From: JAEXOD01 sp963663265
Lineage (GTDB): Bacteria; Bacteroidota; Ignavibacteria; Ignavibacteriales; Melioribacteraceae
DNA: 64,000 nucleotides
NCBI GenBank assembly: GCA_963663265.2
Contig: CAXXXM010000001.1
Coordinates: 620,001-684,000, forward strand
Reading direction: 5' to 3'
Made by a program: the position numbers and the translations under genes. Each line of letters begins with the position of its first letter. Within the stretch, counting starts at the first letter, position 1. Positions 55,837 through 64,000 of this stretch are shown here, piece after piece. The notes under the pieces are model-generated. The model was not told where the DNA came from. It saw only the letters and a program-made list of their open reading frames with translations, and did no database searches.

Positions 55837-55984
55837 ACTTAAAGCTATGATTGAAACTCAAGCTAATCTGTTAGATATGCGTTCGGTAAATGTAGAATCA
55901 AGAAATACAAATGTAATCAATCAACAAACAGTTGAAAAAAAATCTGAAATTAATGTTGATGAAATATTGGAGAAGTTATTATGA
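55820..55984 (+). pseudogene. DivIVA C-terminal part in the +1 frame
   Basis: 55 codons without a stop, beginning SLLISKLKAMIETQANLLDM, continuing with 'RSVNVESRNTNVINQQTVEK' and ending in TGA that overlaps the PNP ATG by the common ATGA arrangement. It has no start of its own and is the displaced tail of the preceding gene. Confidence 0.8.
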
Positions 55985-56802
55985 GTGAATTGTTGAATAA
56001 AATTGACGAAACTATTAAAGCTATTAGAAAACATACCGAAAAAAATTATGAGATTGGAATAATACTTGGTACAGGTTTAGGTGGATTAGTAAAAGAAATT
56101 GAAATTGAACATGAAATACCTTATGAAGACTTACCTCATTTTCCTCTTTCTACTGTAGAATCTCATCATGGAAAATTAATTTTAGGTAAGTTAGGCGGTA
56201 AAGATGTGTTTGCTTTGCAAGGAAGATTTCATTACTATGAAGGATATACAATGCAGCAAATTACATATCCTGTAAGAGTTATGAAAATGATGGGTATAAA
56301 AACATTATTGCTCTCAAATGCATGCGGTGGCATGAACCCTCTTTATAAAAGAGGAGATGTAATGATAATGGTAGATCATATAAACCTATTAGGCGATAAT
56401 CCTTTAATTGGAAAGAATGAAGATTCTTTAGGTGTACGCTTCCCTGATATGAGCGAAGCCTACAATTTACAATTAATAAGTCTTGCTGAAGAAGTAGCTT
56501 TGGAAAATAAAATTAAAGTTCAAAAAGGTGTATATGTAGCAGTTGCCGGTCCAAATTTGGAAACAAAAGCAGAATACAGATTTTTAAGAGCTATTGGAGC
56601 TGACGTTGTTGGTATGTCTTCAGTACCGGAAAATATTGTAGCTAACCAGATGGGAATGAAAGTTCTTGGATTGAGCATTATTACTGATGAGTGTTTCCCT
56701 GAATCGCTTAAAGCGGTTGATGTTTCTGAAATTATTGCTGCTGCAATGGAAGCTGAACCTAAAATGACAAAAATTATGAAAGAGGTAATAAATAGACTGT
56801 GA
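55981..56802 (+). CDS. purine-nucleoside phosphorylase, inosine/guanosine type
   Basis: A 273-residue trimer-type enzyme (PNP family I) that splits inosine or guanosine with phosphate in purine salvage. Family blocks are 'IGIILGTGLGGLVKEIE', 'FPLSTVESHHGKLILG', 'LQGRFHYYEGYTMQQ', 'LLSNACGGMNP', 'AVAGPNLETKAEYRFL' and 'VVGMSSVPENIVANQMG'. The start overlaps the end of the divIVA frame (ATGA) and its stop overlaps the next start (GTGA). Confidence 0.94.
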   Translation: MSELLNKIDETIKAIRKHTEKNYEIGIILGTGLGGLVKEIEIEHEIPYEDLPHFPLSTVESHHGKLILGKLGGKDVFALQGRFHYYEGYTMQQITYPVRVMKMMGIKTLLLSNACGGMNPLYKRGDVMIMVDHINLLGDNPLIGKNEDSLGVRFPDMSEAYNLQLISLAEEVALENKIKVQKGVYVAVAGPNLETKAEYRFLRAIGADVVGMSSVPENIVANQMGMKVLGLSIITDECFPESLKAVDVSEIIAAAMEAEPKMTKIMKEVINRL

Positions 56803-57416
56803 CAAAAACTAAGTTTATTTACTATTTAACTCCTGCTTTATTAACAGTTTTAATTTTTTTTTCAAACTTTATTAAAGCAGATTTGTTTGAAGTAGGCGTT
56901 CAAAGTTACGCTGTGTGGTTTATTATATCACTTTTTGCCTTTGCAACCGGCTGGCTTATGAATAGAACACTCGGTTATTCCTATGGTGGAAAAGTAGTTT
57001 TTGCTGTAATTATTGCAAGTGTTGCAATCGGTATATTTATGGTATCTTTTTTTACCGAGTATTTTGGCTTTACAGAATTAACTACTGAAAATATTATTTT
57101 ATATTCATTAAGAATAATTAGTGTTGGGTCAATGGCATTTTTTGGAATGGCTGTTAACGAAGTTATATTGTTACAGCATAATTTGTTACAATGTGAATCA
57201 TCTAAAAAAAACGTTGCTGCACCAATTGAACAAAATTCTCATTCCAACATTCTTTTGGAAGAAGCAAAACTTAAAGCTGAAAAAATGATTTATGAAGCTG
57301 AAAAAAAGCATAATGATATCTTAAGCAAAAAAGAAAAATTAGAAACTCGATTAAAAGAATTAATTACTGCAGAAAGGGAATTAATAAAAAAATACGAGAA
57401 TAACGAAAACGAATAA
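56799..57416 (+). CDS. four-helix membrane protein of unknown function
   Basis: A 205-residue protein starting at GTG (overlapping the PNP stop by 4 bp). About four transmembrane helices lie within 8-125 ('YYLTPALLTVLIFFSNFI', 'YAVWFIISLFAFATGWL', 'VVFAVIIASVAIGIFMV', 'LRIISVGSMAFFGMAVNEVI'). A coiled-coil tail at 145-205 is rich in Lys, Glu and Ala. Coupling to PNP and position before ileS suggest a housekeeping role near division proteins; I cannot name it. Confidence 0.7.
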   Translation: MTKTKFIYYLTPALLTVLIFFSNFIKADLFEVGVQSYAVWFIISLFAFATGWLMNRTLGYSYGGKVVFAVIIASVAIGIFMVSFFTEYFGFTELTTENIILYSLRIISVGSMAFFGMAVNEVILLQHNLLQCESSKKNVAAPIEQNSHSNILLEEAKLKAEKMIYEAEKKHNDILSKKEKLETRLKELITAERELIKKYENNENE

Positions 57417-57441
57417 TGTATAACATAAATTAAAAGGTCAA

Positions 57442-60400
57442 ATGTTTAAGCAGTATAATGAAAAAGTAGATTATCCTTCAATTGAAGAAAGTGTATTAAA
57501 GTTTTGGAAAGATAATAATATCTTTGAAAAAAGTATAAATTCGCGTCCGGAAGATAAACCGTTCGCTTTTTTTGAAGGTCCGCCAACTGCAAACGGTAAA
57601 CCTGGAATTCACCATGTTATGGCAAGGACTTTAAAAGATTTAGTTTGCAGATACAAAACATTACAAGGATATAGAGTTAATAGAAAAGCCGGCTGGGATA
57701 CTCATGGACTTCCGGTTGAGATTGAAGTTGAAAAACAGCTTGGTATTAAAAGCAAAAGTGAAATTCCTGAGTTTGGTGTCCAAAAATATAATAATGCGTG
57801 CAGAAATTCTGTTTTTACATATCTTAAAGATTGGGAAAGAATGACTGAACGTATGGGTTATTGGGTTAATTTAGATGAAGCCTATATTACTTGTACTAAT
57901 AATTATATTGAATCTGTATGGTGGGCATTAAAACAATTATTTGATAAAGGTTTAATATATAAAGATTATAAAATTGTTCCACAGTGTCCTAAAAGTGAAA
58001 CTGTATTATCGTCACATGAATTGGCGTTAGGTTATAAAGAGACTAAAGATCCTTCTGTGTATGTGTTAATGAAAGTGCTTGATGAAGAATTAGCCAAAGA
58101 TAAAAACACTTATTTCTTAGTTTGGACAACAACTCCATGGACATTAATAAGCAATGTTGGTTTAGCTGTTGGTCCAGAAGTTGAATATGTGAAAATTAAA
58201 GTTGAAGATAGATTTTTTATTTTAGCAAAAGAAAGACTTTCAGTGATTAAAGAAGAATACGAAATTGTTGGAAGTTATTTAGGAAAAGATTTAGCCGGTA
58301 AAAAATATGACCAATTATTTAAGTATTTAACTGTTGATAAACCTGGTTTTTTTGTTATTGAAGCTGATTTTGTTAGTACTGAAGATGGTTCCGGTATAGT
58401 TCATATTGCGCCTGCTTTCGGTGCAGACGATTATGAGGTTTCTAAAAAGAATAATCTCCCATTTTTACAACCTGTTACCAAAGGGGGATTATTTACAGAA
58501 GAAATTACTGATTTTGCCGGTCAGTTTGTAAAGGATGCCGATGCAGGAATTATCTATAAATTAAAAGAGATGCATCAACTATACAGAAAAGAAACAATTA
58601 CTCACTCTTATCCATTTAGCTGGCGTTTTGATAACGTTCCTGTTATTTATTATGCTCGCGAATCTTGGTTTATTAGAACCACTTCAATTGCTGATAAAAT
58701 GATTGAACTAAACAAAACAATCAATTGGTTCCCACCTGAAGTTGGTGTTGGACGTTTTGGTAATTGGCTTGAAGATAATAAAGATTGGGCATTATCACGC
58801 GATAGATTTTGGGCTACTCCACTACCTATATGGATTAGTGAAGATGGTGATATGTTTGCTGTTGGTAGTATTGAACAATTAAAAGAAGGATATATTCTTA
58901 AAGATGGTGAAAAAGTATCTGTATCTACATTAGAGGAGATTGATTTACATAAACCATTTGTTGATGATATTTTCTTTGAAAAGAATGGTAAAACTTATAA
59001 AAGAACTCCGGAATTAATAGATGTTTGGTTCGATTCTGGTGCAATGCCATTTGCTCAATTCCATTATCCGTTTGAAAACAAAGAATGGTTTGATAAACAT
59101 TTTCCGGCAGACTTTATTTGCGAAGGAATTGATCAAACAAGAGGTTGGTTCTATACCTTGCATGCAATTTCTACAATGTTATTTGGTAAAGTTGCTTATA
59201 AAAATATTCTTGTAAATGAATTAATATTAGATAAAAATGGCTTCAAAATGTCAAAATCTAAAGGGAATGGTGTTGATCCTTTTGAATTGTTTGATACTTT
59301 TGGTGCAGATATTACAAGGTGGTATTTAGTTACTACTTCACCTCCTTGGAAACCTACATTGTATGATAGGGAAGGTGTTATTGAAGTACAAAGAAAATTC
59401 TTTGGTACTTTAATGAATACTTACTCTTTCTTTGCTTTATACGCCAATGTTGATAAGTTTAATTATAGTGAAACAAACATTCCATATGAAGAAAGACCTG
59501 AAATTGATAGGTGGATTATTAGCAAACTTGGTTCATTAATAAATGAATATGAATCGTTAATGGAAAGTTATGATGTAACTAAAGCAGCACGTTTAGTTGC
59601 AAGTTTTACTATTGATCAGTTGTCAAACTGGTATGTAAGAAGAAACAGAAGACGTTTCTGGAAATCGGAAGTAAATACTAATAAAATAGCAGCATACCAA
59701 ACCTTATACGAGTGTTTAGTTACTGTTGCTAAATTGGCTTCTCCTTTTGCTCCAATGATTTCGGAAGAATTATATCAAAACTTGAATGGTTTTACAAAAC
59801 TTGAAAGTTTTGAATCAATTCATTTAGTCGATTTTCCAAAACCATCATTTATTGATAAAGAATTAGAAGAAAAAATGGATATCGCTCAAAGAGTTGTTTA
59901 TTTAACTCGTTCGATGAGAGCAAAATCTAATTTAAAAGTTCGTTTACCACTAAAGAAAATTATTGTTGCTGTCGATAATGTGAAACGAACTGCTGTCGAA
60001 AATATGACATCAGTAATTTTAGATGAAGTTAATATTAAAGAATTAGAGGTTTTAACCGATGATTCCGGTATTGTTAACAAATCTGCAAAAGCTAACTTTA
60101 AAGTAATTGGTCCTAAGTATGGAAAATTAGTAAAAGACTTAGGTAATAGAATTAAGGATTTAACCAAAGAAGAGATTGCAGAGATAGAAAGTACCGGTAA
60201 GCTTAATATTAAAGTTGCTGATACCGAATTAACTATCGGGTTAGAAGAAGTTGAAATTATAAGTTCTAATATTGAAGGTTGGTTGGTTGAAACAGATAAT
60301 GGCGTTACTGTTGCTATTGATACTGAACTATCGGAAGAGTTGATTGCTGAAGGTTATGCTCGTGAATTTGTTAATAGAATTCAGAATATGCGTAAAGATA

Positions 60401-60606
60401 ATGGTTTAGACATTATTGATAGAATTAAAATATTCTTTAAAGCTGATAAAACATTAGTTGATTATATTAATAAATTTAACGATTATATTAGTAATGAAAC
60501 TTTAGCAGATGGGATTTTTGCAGTTGAAGAATTTGTATGTGAAAATACAGAGTTTGAAATTGTTGATTATAAATGTATTATTGGAATTGAAAAATTAATA
60601 AAATAA
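57442..60606 (+). CDS. ileS: isoleucyl-tRNA synthetase, type 2 (eukaryote-like)
   Basis: A 1054-residue class I synthetase that charges tRNA-Ile. It is the long IleRS2 form: 'WDTHGLPVEIEVEKQLGI' and the editing region 'LVWTTTPWTL...GPEVEY'. The KMSKS loop is at 602-606 (KMSKSKGN). The HIGH motif is changed: 'GKPGIHHVMAR' reads G55-I-H57-H58 instead of HxGH. The anticodon-binding region and the C-terminal domain are complete. The start has no strong SD ('aaaggtcaaATG'). Confidence 0.95.
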   Translation: MFKQYNEKVDYPSIEESVLKFWKDNNIFEKSINSRPEDKPFAFFEGPPTANGKPGIHHVMARTLKDLVCRYKTLQGYRVNRKAGWDTHGLPVEIEVEKQLGIKSKSEIPEFGVQKYNNACRNSVFTYLKDWERMTERMGYWVNLDEAYITCTNNYIESVWWALKQLFDKGLIYKDYKIVPQCPKSETVLSSHELALGYKETKDPSVYVLMKVLDEELAKDKNTYFLVWTTTPWTLISNVGLAVGPEVEYVKIKVEDRFFILAKERLSVIKEEYEIVGSYLGKDLAGKKYDQLFKYLTVDKPGFFVIEADFVSTEDGSGIVHIAPAFGADDYEVSKKNNLPFLQPVTKGGLFTEEITDFAGQFVKDADAGIIYKLKEMHQLYRKETITHSYPFSWRFDNVPVIYYARESWFIRTTSIADKMIELNKTINWFPPEVGVGRFGNWLEDNKDWALSRDRFWATPLPIWISEDGDMFAVGSIEQLKEGYILKDGEKVSVSTLEEIDLHKPFVDDIFFEKNGKTYKRTPELIDVWFDSGAMPFAQFHYPFENKEWFDKHFPADFICEGIDQTRGWFYTLHAISTMLFGKVAYKNILVNELILDKNGFKMSKSKGNGVDPFELFDTFGADITRWYLVTTSPPWKPTLYDREGVIEVQRKFFGTLMNTYSFFALYANVDKFNYSETNIPYEERPEIDRWIISKLGSLINEYESLMESYDVTKAARLVASFTIDQLSNWYVRRNRRRFWKSEVNTNKIAAYQTLYECLVTVAKLASPFAPMISEELYQNLNGFTKLESFESIHLVDFPKPSFIDKELEEKMDIAQRVVYLTRSMRAKSNLKVRLPLKKIIVAVDNVKRTAVENMTSVILDEVNIKELEVLTDDSGIVNKSAKANFKVIGPKYGKLVKDLGNRIKDLTKEEIAEIESTGKLNIKVADTELTIGLEEVEIISSNIEGWLVETDNGVTVAIDTELSEELIAEGYAREFVNRIQNMRKDNGLDIIDRIKIFFKADKTLVDYINKFNDYISNETLADGIFAVEEFVCENTEFEIVDYKCIIGIEKLIK

Positions 60607-60623
60607 TATAGATTGGAGGTTAC

Positions 60624-61286
60624 ATGGCTAAGACTGAGAAAAAGAAAGCCGAACCAAAAGAGCCTATTAAAGTAGAGAAAGAGAAAAAAGCAAAACCTAA
60701 AGCTGATTCTACTTTAGCAGAAGAAAAGAAGCCTTTAGATAATAAAAAACAGGCTGCTGACAAAAAACCTGTTGTTGCTAAACAGGTAGATGTTGCTAAA
60801 ACTGATGAAGCTGAAAAAAAGAATGAAGCAGTTAACGAGGTTGAAATCTTATCTCCTTCTAAAAAGCTCAAAAAAGTTAAGGGTTATTCTAAAAAAGAAT
60901 TAGAAGAATTTAAGGCAATTATTCTTCAAAAGAGAGAAGAAATAATTGAACAAATTCAAAACCTTAAAGAGCAAATGATGGATCCGACAACCGGTCAGTA
61001 TGTTAATGAAAATTCTCCTTATTCATTACATATGGCTGAACAGGGGACTGATGCTCAGGAACGTGAAAAGCTTTATCTTTGGGCTCAAAGAGAAAATAAG
61101 TTTTTAGGATACCTTGAAAATGCTTTACTGCGTATTGATGCAGGAACATATGGTATTTGCGTTGAATGTATTGACGAACCTATGCATCTTTGCCCTACTT
61201 GTCCACTTATTCCAAAGGAAAGATTGCTTGCTGTTCCTCATACTCAGCATTGTTTGCAGGTTAAAAATAAATTACAGTCTAAATAG
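60624..61286 (+). CDS. DksA/TraR-type zinc-finger protein with Lys/Ala-rich N-terminus
   Basis: A 220-residue protein. Residues 1-75 are a Lys/Ala/Glu-rich, probably disordered, extension. Residues 85-220 are a coiled coil ('KKELEEFKAIILQKREEIIE') and a C4 zinc-finger region ('GICVECIDEPMHLCPTCPL') followed by 'IPKERLLAVPHTQHC'. DksA-type proteins bind RNA polymerase and modulate initiation. The insertion between the two CxxC pairs is shorter than usual in DksA and the last cysteine differs, so the binding mode may differ. The SD GGAGG is strong. Confidence 0.85.
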   Translation: MAKTEKKKAEPKEPIKVEKEKKAKPKADSTLAEEKKPLDNKKQAADKKPVVAKQVDVAKTDEAEKKNEAVNEVEILSPSKKLKKVKGYSKKELEEFKAIILQKREEIIEQIQNLKEQMMDPTTGQYVNENSPYSLHMAEQGTDAQEREKLYLWAQRENKFLGYLENALLRIDAGTYGICVECIDEPMHLCPTCPLIPKERLLAVPHTQHCLQVKNKLQSK

Positions 61287-61310
61287 TTATTAATTTTTTG
61301 GAAAGAATTT

Positions 61311-62021
61311 TTGAGAGTTTTATATTTTTCAGCAATAATAGTTGTAATCGATCAAATATCAAAGTTATTTATTAAAGGTATTAATATTCCTTGGCTCAAC
61401 TTAAACTTTGTTGGAATGGACGAAAGACAAAGTATTAATGTTATTGGGGATTTTTTCAAAATTACATTTGTTGAAAACCCCGGAATGGCTTTTGGAATAG
61501 GTGTATCAACTGAATTAAAATTATTGCTCTCTGTTTTTTCTCTTATTGCCAGTTTAGGTATAATATTTTATATCTATAAATCAAAAGAACAAAGATTGGT
61601 TTTCAGAATAGCTCTTGCACTCATTCTTGGAGGAGCTATTGGAAATTTGATAGATAGAACTTTTTATGGGGTCATATATAATTATGCCCCTTTATTTTAT
61701 GGCAATGTTGTTGATTTTTTTAATGTTGAGTTTTTTGATTTTAGTTTCTTTGGGCAAACATATCAAAGGTTTCCTATTTTTAATGTTGCTGATGCAGCAG
61801 TTTCAATTGGTGTAGTATTGCTTCTTCTTTTTAATAAAGATACATCAGTACAAAATGATGAAGAAAGCGATGATACAATTGAAATACCTAAGGAACTTGA
61901 AAACTTAGATAAAGATAAAATAGTTTTTGAATCAGTAGTAAATAATAGTTTTAACATTAACGATAGTAACTCTAAATCCGAAAATGGCGAAAATAATAAC
62001 CGAGAAAAAATATCGGATTGA
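61311..62021 (+). CDS. lspA: lipoprotein signal peptidase (signal peptidase II)
   Basis: A 236-residue inner-membrane aspartyl protease that cleaves prolipoproteins. 'VVIDQISKLFIKG' opens helix 1. The catalytic aspartates are D115 in 'GNLIDRTFYG' and D161 in 'FNVADAAVSIG'. There are four transmembrane helices. The last 60 residues are an acidic, polar tail not seen in most LspA proteins. The start is TTG with GGAAAG before it. The 3' end overlaps the pseudouridine synthase gene by 38 bp. Confidence 0.92.
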   Translation: MRVLYFSAIIVVIDQISKLFIKGINIPWLNLNFVGMDERQSINVIGDFFKITFVENPGMAFGIGVSTELKLLLSVFSLIASLGIIFYIYKSKEQRLVFRIALALILGGAIGNLIDRTFYGVIYNYAPLFYGNVVDFFNVEFFDFSFFGQTYQRFPIFNVADAAVSIGVVLLLLFNKDTSVQNDEESDDTIEIPKELENLDKDKIVFESVVNNSFNINDSNSKSENGENNNREKISD

Positions 62022-62964
62022 AATTCCTGAGGGGAAAAAGAAAGAACGTATAGATGTTTATCTTACAAATACCATTGAAAATTCTACTCGAACCAAAGTA
62101 CAAAAACTCATTAAAGCTGAACACGTTCTTGTAAATGGAAAAATTGTTAAACCAAACTATACTTTATTACCACTTGATATAATTGATGTGTCAATTCCAG
62201 TTTCGCCACGCCCTGAAACAACGGAGCCGGAAGATATTCCTTTAGAAATTATTTATGAAGATGATTATCTAATAATTGTAAATAAACCTGCTGGAATTGT
62301 TGTTCATCCTTCCTTAGGCAACTATACAGGTACTTTAGTTAATGCTTTATTATTTCACATTAATAAATTGAGTTCTGGTAGTGAACCAGGTAGACCCGGT
62401 ATTGTACATAGGATTGATAAAGATACGAGTGGTTTATTATTAATTGCAAAAGACGAAGTTAGTCATGCCTTTTTAGCTAAACAATTTGCAAATCACACTA
62501 CTGAAAGAGAATATTGGGCTGTGTGTTGGGGAAAATTTAAGGAAAAATCCGGTGAAATAATTGGTAATATTACACGCAGTAACAAAGATAGAAAAGTATT
62601 TATGGTTCATCCCGAACAGGGGAAACATGCTCATACTAATTTTACTGTTTTGGAAGAGTATGAATTTGCTTCGTTAATTAGTTGCAAATTGAAAACAGGA
62701 AGAACTCATCAAATTAGAGTACACCTTTCAAGTATTAATCACCCAATTTTTGGTGACCCTACATATAATGGAAGAAAAATCATGTACGGTTCTGATTTAC
62801 CAAAAATTAAAAGCCGAGTAGATAATTTATTGGATATTTTGCCACGCCAAGCCTTACACGCAAAAACATTAGGCTTTATTCATCCCGCAACTAAAGAAAA
62901 AGTCTTTTTTAATTCTGAACTTCCCGATGATATTCAAAGTGTTATTAACGAATTACGAAAATAA
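61984..62964 (+). CDS. rluD: RluD-family 23S rRNA pseudouridine synthase
   Basis: A 326-residue enzyme. An S4 RNA-binding domain covers about 15-80 ('RIDVYLTNTIENSTRTKVQK'). The catalytic domain has D145 in 'HRIDKDTSGLLL', 'IVNKPAGIVVHP', and the closing 'GRTHQIRVHLSSINHPIFGD'. It converts uridine to pseudouridine in rRNA; which sites cannot be told from sequence (RluD, RluC and RluA overlap). It starts within lspA, an order often seen in bacteria. Confidence 0.9.
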   Translation: MAKIITEKKYRIEIPEGKKKERIDVYLTNTIENSTRTKVQKLIKAEHVLVNGKIVKPNYTLLPLDIIDVSIPVSPRPETTEPEDIPLEIIYEDDYLIIVNKPAGIVVHPSLGNYTGTLVNALLFHINKLSSGSEPGRPGIVHRIDKDTSGLLLIAKDEVSHAFLAKQFANHTTEREYWAVCWGKFKEKSGEIIGNITRSNKDRKVFMVHPEQGKHAHTNFTVLEEYEFASLISCKLKTGRTHQIRVHLSSINHPIFGDPTYNGRKIMYGSDLPKIKSRVDNLLDILPRQALHAKTLGFIHPATKEKVFFNSELPDDIQSVINELRK

Positions 62965-63274
62965 ATATCACCAATTTGTACTACATTATTTTTTGCCGGT
63001 TTGTAACAATTGTCATTGATAAATCCTCCATGTTTTGGGGATTAGTTTAGTATAATTGTTCTATTAATTAATGGTTAAACTTGTTTTTTTCATTGTTCTT
63101 TAATCTAAATTTATTATATTAAGGCGTGGTAGATTATAGATTTAAGATATAATAATTATGTAACTATTATTGAATAGTACGACAATTAGTTCATTTAGAT
63201 GTCCAGCTTTAATGGTTGTTTTTCATTAAATCTATGGTCTAAAATGTTATAAAAATTAATAAAGGAAAGAAGAT
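62965..63274. other. gene-free region upstream of ilvE
   Basis: 310 bp of AT-rich DNA. A TGTAACAATTGTCA near-palindrome lies at about 63001-63014, and a good SD (AGGAAAG) precedes the ilvE ATG. I see no T-box, riboswitch or attenuator that I can support. Confidence 0.5.
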
Positions 63275-64000
63275 ATGATATCCAATATCACTTTTGATAC
63301 TGCAAAAGTACAGAAAAAAGTTGAACTGCCCGAAAATCTTGTTTTTGGTAAAACTTTTACGACCCATATGTTCGAGATGGATTATGATATCGCAAAAGGT
63401 GGTTGGGTAAACCCAACAATTAAAGAATATTCAAAATTTGAAATCAGTCCTGCATGTATGACGTTTCATTATGCTCAATCTATTTTTGAAGGTTTAAAAG
63501 CTTATAAACATGAAAATGGAAAGATAGCTATGTTTAGACCTGAAAAGAATATTGAAAGATTAAACAATTCTTGTAGAAGGATGTGTATCCCTGAAATTGA
63601 CCCCGATTTTCTATTAAATGCAATGAAAGAATTAATTAAGATTGACCAAGAATGGATTCCAACAAAACCAGGATACTCTCTTTATATCCGTCCTTTTATC
63701 TTTGCAAACGACGCTGTTTTGGGGGTTAGACCTGCTGATACTTATAAATGTTTTATTATCTTAAGTCCTGTTGGTCCATATTATCCTGAAGGATTTAAAC
63801 CGGTTCCTATTTTAGCTACCGACGAGTATGTAAGGGCAGTAAGGAAAGGGGTAGGTGATTGTAAAACTTCAGGTAATTATGCTGCATCACTATATGCTCA
63901 ACGAGAAGCTAAAAAACAAGGTTTTACGCAAGTTTTGTGGCTTGACGGTGTTGAACAGAAATACATTGAAGAAGTTGGTACAATGAACATATTTATCCGC
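63275..64000 (+). CDS. ilvE: branched-chain amino acid aminotransferase, partial (runs off the window)
   Basis: The first 242 codons of a PLP-dependent fold-IV transaminase that interconverts Ile, Leu and Val with their keto acids. 'MFEMDYDIAKGGWVNP', 'YAQSIFEGLKAYK', 'MFRPEKNIERLNNS' and 'YIRPFIFANDAVLGVRPA' are family blocks. The PLP lysine is K197 in 'VGDCKTSGNYAAS'. The partial end 'IEEVGTMNIFI' is the substrate loop of the large eukaryote-type BCAT group. The ATG at 63275 has an AGGAAAG SD. Confidence 0.93.
   Translation, partial: MISNITFDTAKVQKKVELPENLVFGKTFTTHMFEMDYDIAKGGWVNPTIKEYSKFEISPACMTFHYAQSIFEGLKAYKHENGKIAMFRPEKNIERLNNSCRRMCIPEIDPDFLLNAMKELIKIDQEWIPTKPGYSLYIRPFIFANDAVLGVRPADTYKCFIILSPVGPYYPEGFKPVPILATDEYVRAVRKGVGDCKTSGNYAASLYAQREAKKQGFTQVLWLDGVEQKYIEEVGTMNIFIR

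Noticed and set aside
62965..63274. T-box or amino-acid attenuator before ilvE
   Set aside because: No leader peptide rich in Ile, Leu or Val and no terminator hairpin is visible.

Overview
The window is AT-rich and looks like a chromosome segment from the Bacteroidota/Chlorobi side of the bacterial tree, most likely an Ignavibacteria-type organism. The evidence is the seven exported proteins that end in a type IX secretion (Por) sorting domain with the 'NYPNPFNP' signature typical of that group, a one-protein cytochrome b558-type succinate dehydrogenase anchor, a long type-2 isoleucyl-tRNA synthetase, and one promoter that fits the Bacteroidota TTTG/TAnnTTTG pattern. Many genes also carry good Shine-Dalgarno sequences. 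The assignment is inference; no rRNA is present to confirm it.

Layout. 1-2.7 kb is gene-free mosaic repeat DNA with a 317-bp MITE-like element and a 526-bp tandem repeat. 2.8-9.3 kb holds a LamG-domain exported protein and two tandem paralogous exported proteins. 9.4-10.6 kb is more repeat DNA, including a 122-bp tandem repeat. 10.6-18.9 kb is housekeeping: an exported beta-carbonic anhydrase, an acyl-ACP thioesterase, a TonB-C lipoprotein with an ECF sigma/anti-sigma pair, a class III nucleotide cyclase, and sdhCAB. 18.9-20.8 kb is a 665-bp tandem repeat with three internal heptanucleotide arrays. 20.9-26.3 kb holds a TlpA-like protein, a Glu-rich protein, Obg and a FecCD permease. 26.3-31.1 kb and 49.5-54.3 kb are two copies, in opposite orientation, of a two-gene exported-protein cassette. 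Between them lie an alpha-2-macroglobulin/PBP1C pair, a DUF559 gene, a 2-kb tRNA-Arg-associated island, MltF, a hybrid sensor kinase, a Rieske protein, QueG and TrxB. 54.7-64 kb is a dense run: YggS, DivIVA, PNP, a membrane protein, IleS, a DksA/TraR-type protein, LspA, an RluD-type pseudouridine synthase and the start of IlvE.

The most unusual content is the duplicated cassette. Both copies share a nearly identical promoter and roughly 110-nt leader, followed by an SD sequence and an ATG that runs straight into an (AAAAC)n tract of 3 or 7 units. The correct unit number would join that ATG in frame to the signal peptide, and the tract itself would encode the basic n-region. Neither copy is in frame as assembled. 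The second gene of each copy keeps an identical G6/C7 hairpin near its start although neighbouring synonymous positions have drifted. I infer a phase-variable surface or secreted protein locus.

Four genes (pbpC, mltF, divIVA and an M14-peptidase remnant) each show a +1 frame break, three of them curable by deleting one A. These may be real lesions or sequencing indels. The window also has a perfect 20-bp dyad lodged exactly between the two promoter elements of sdhCAB, and an IleRS whose HIGH motif reads GIHH.
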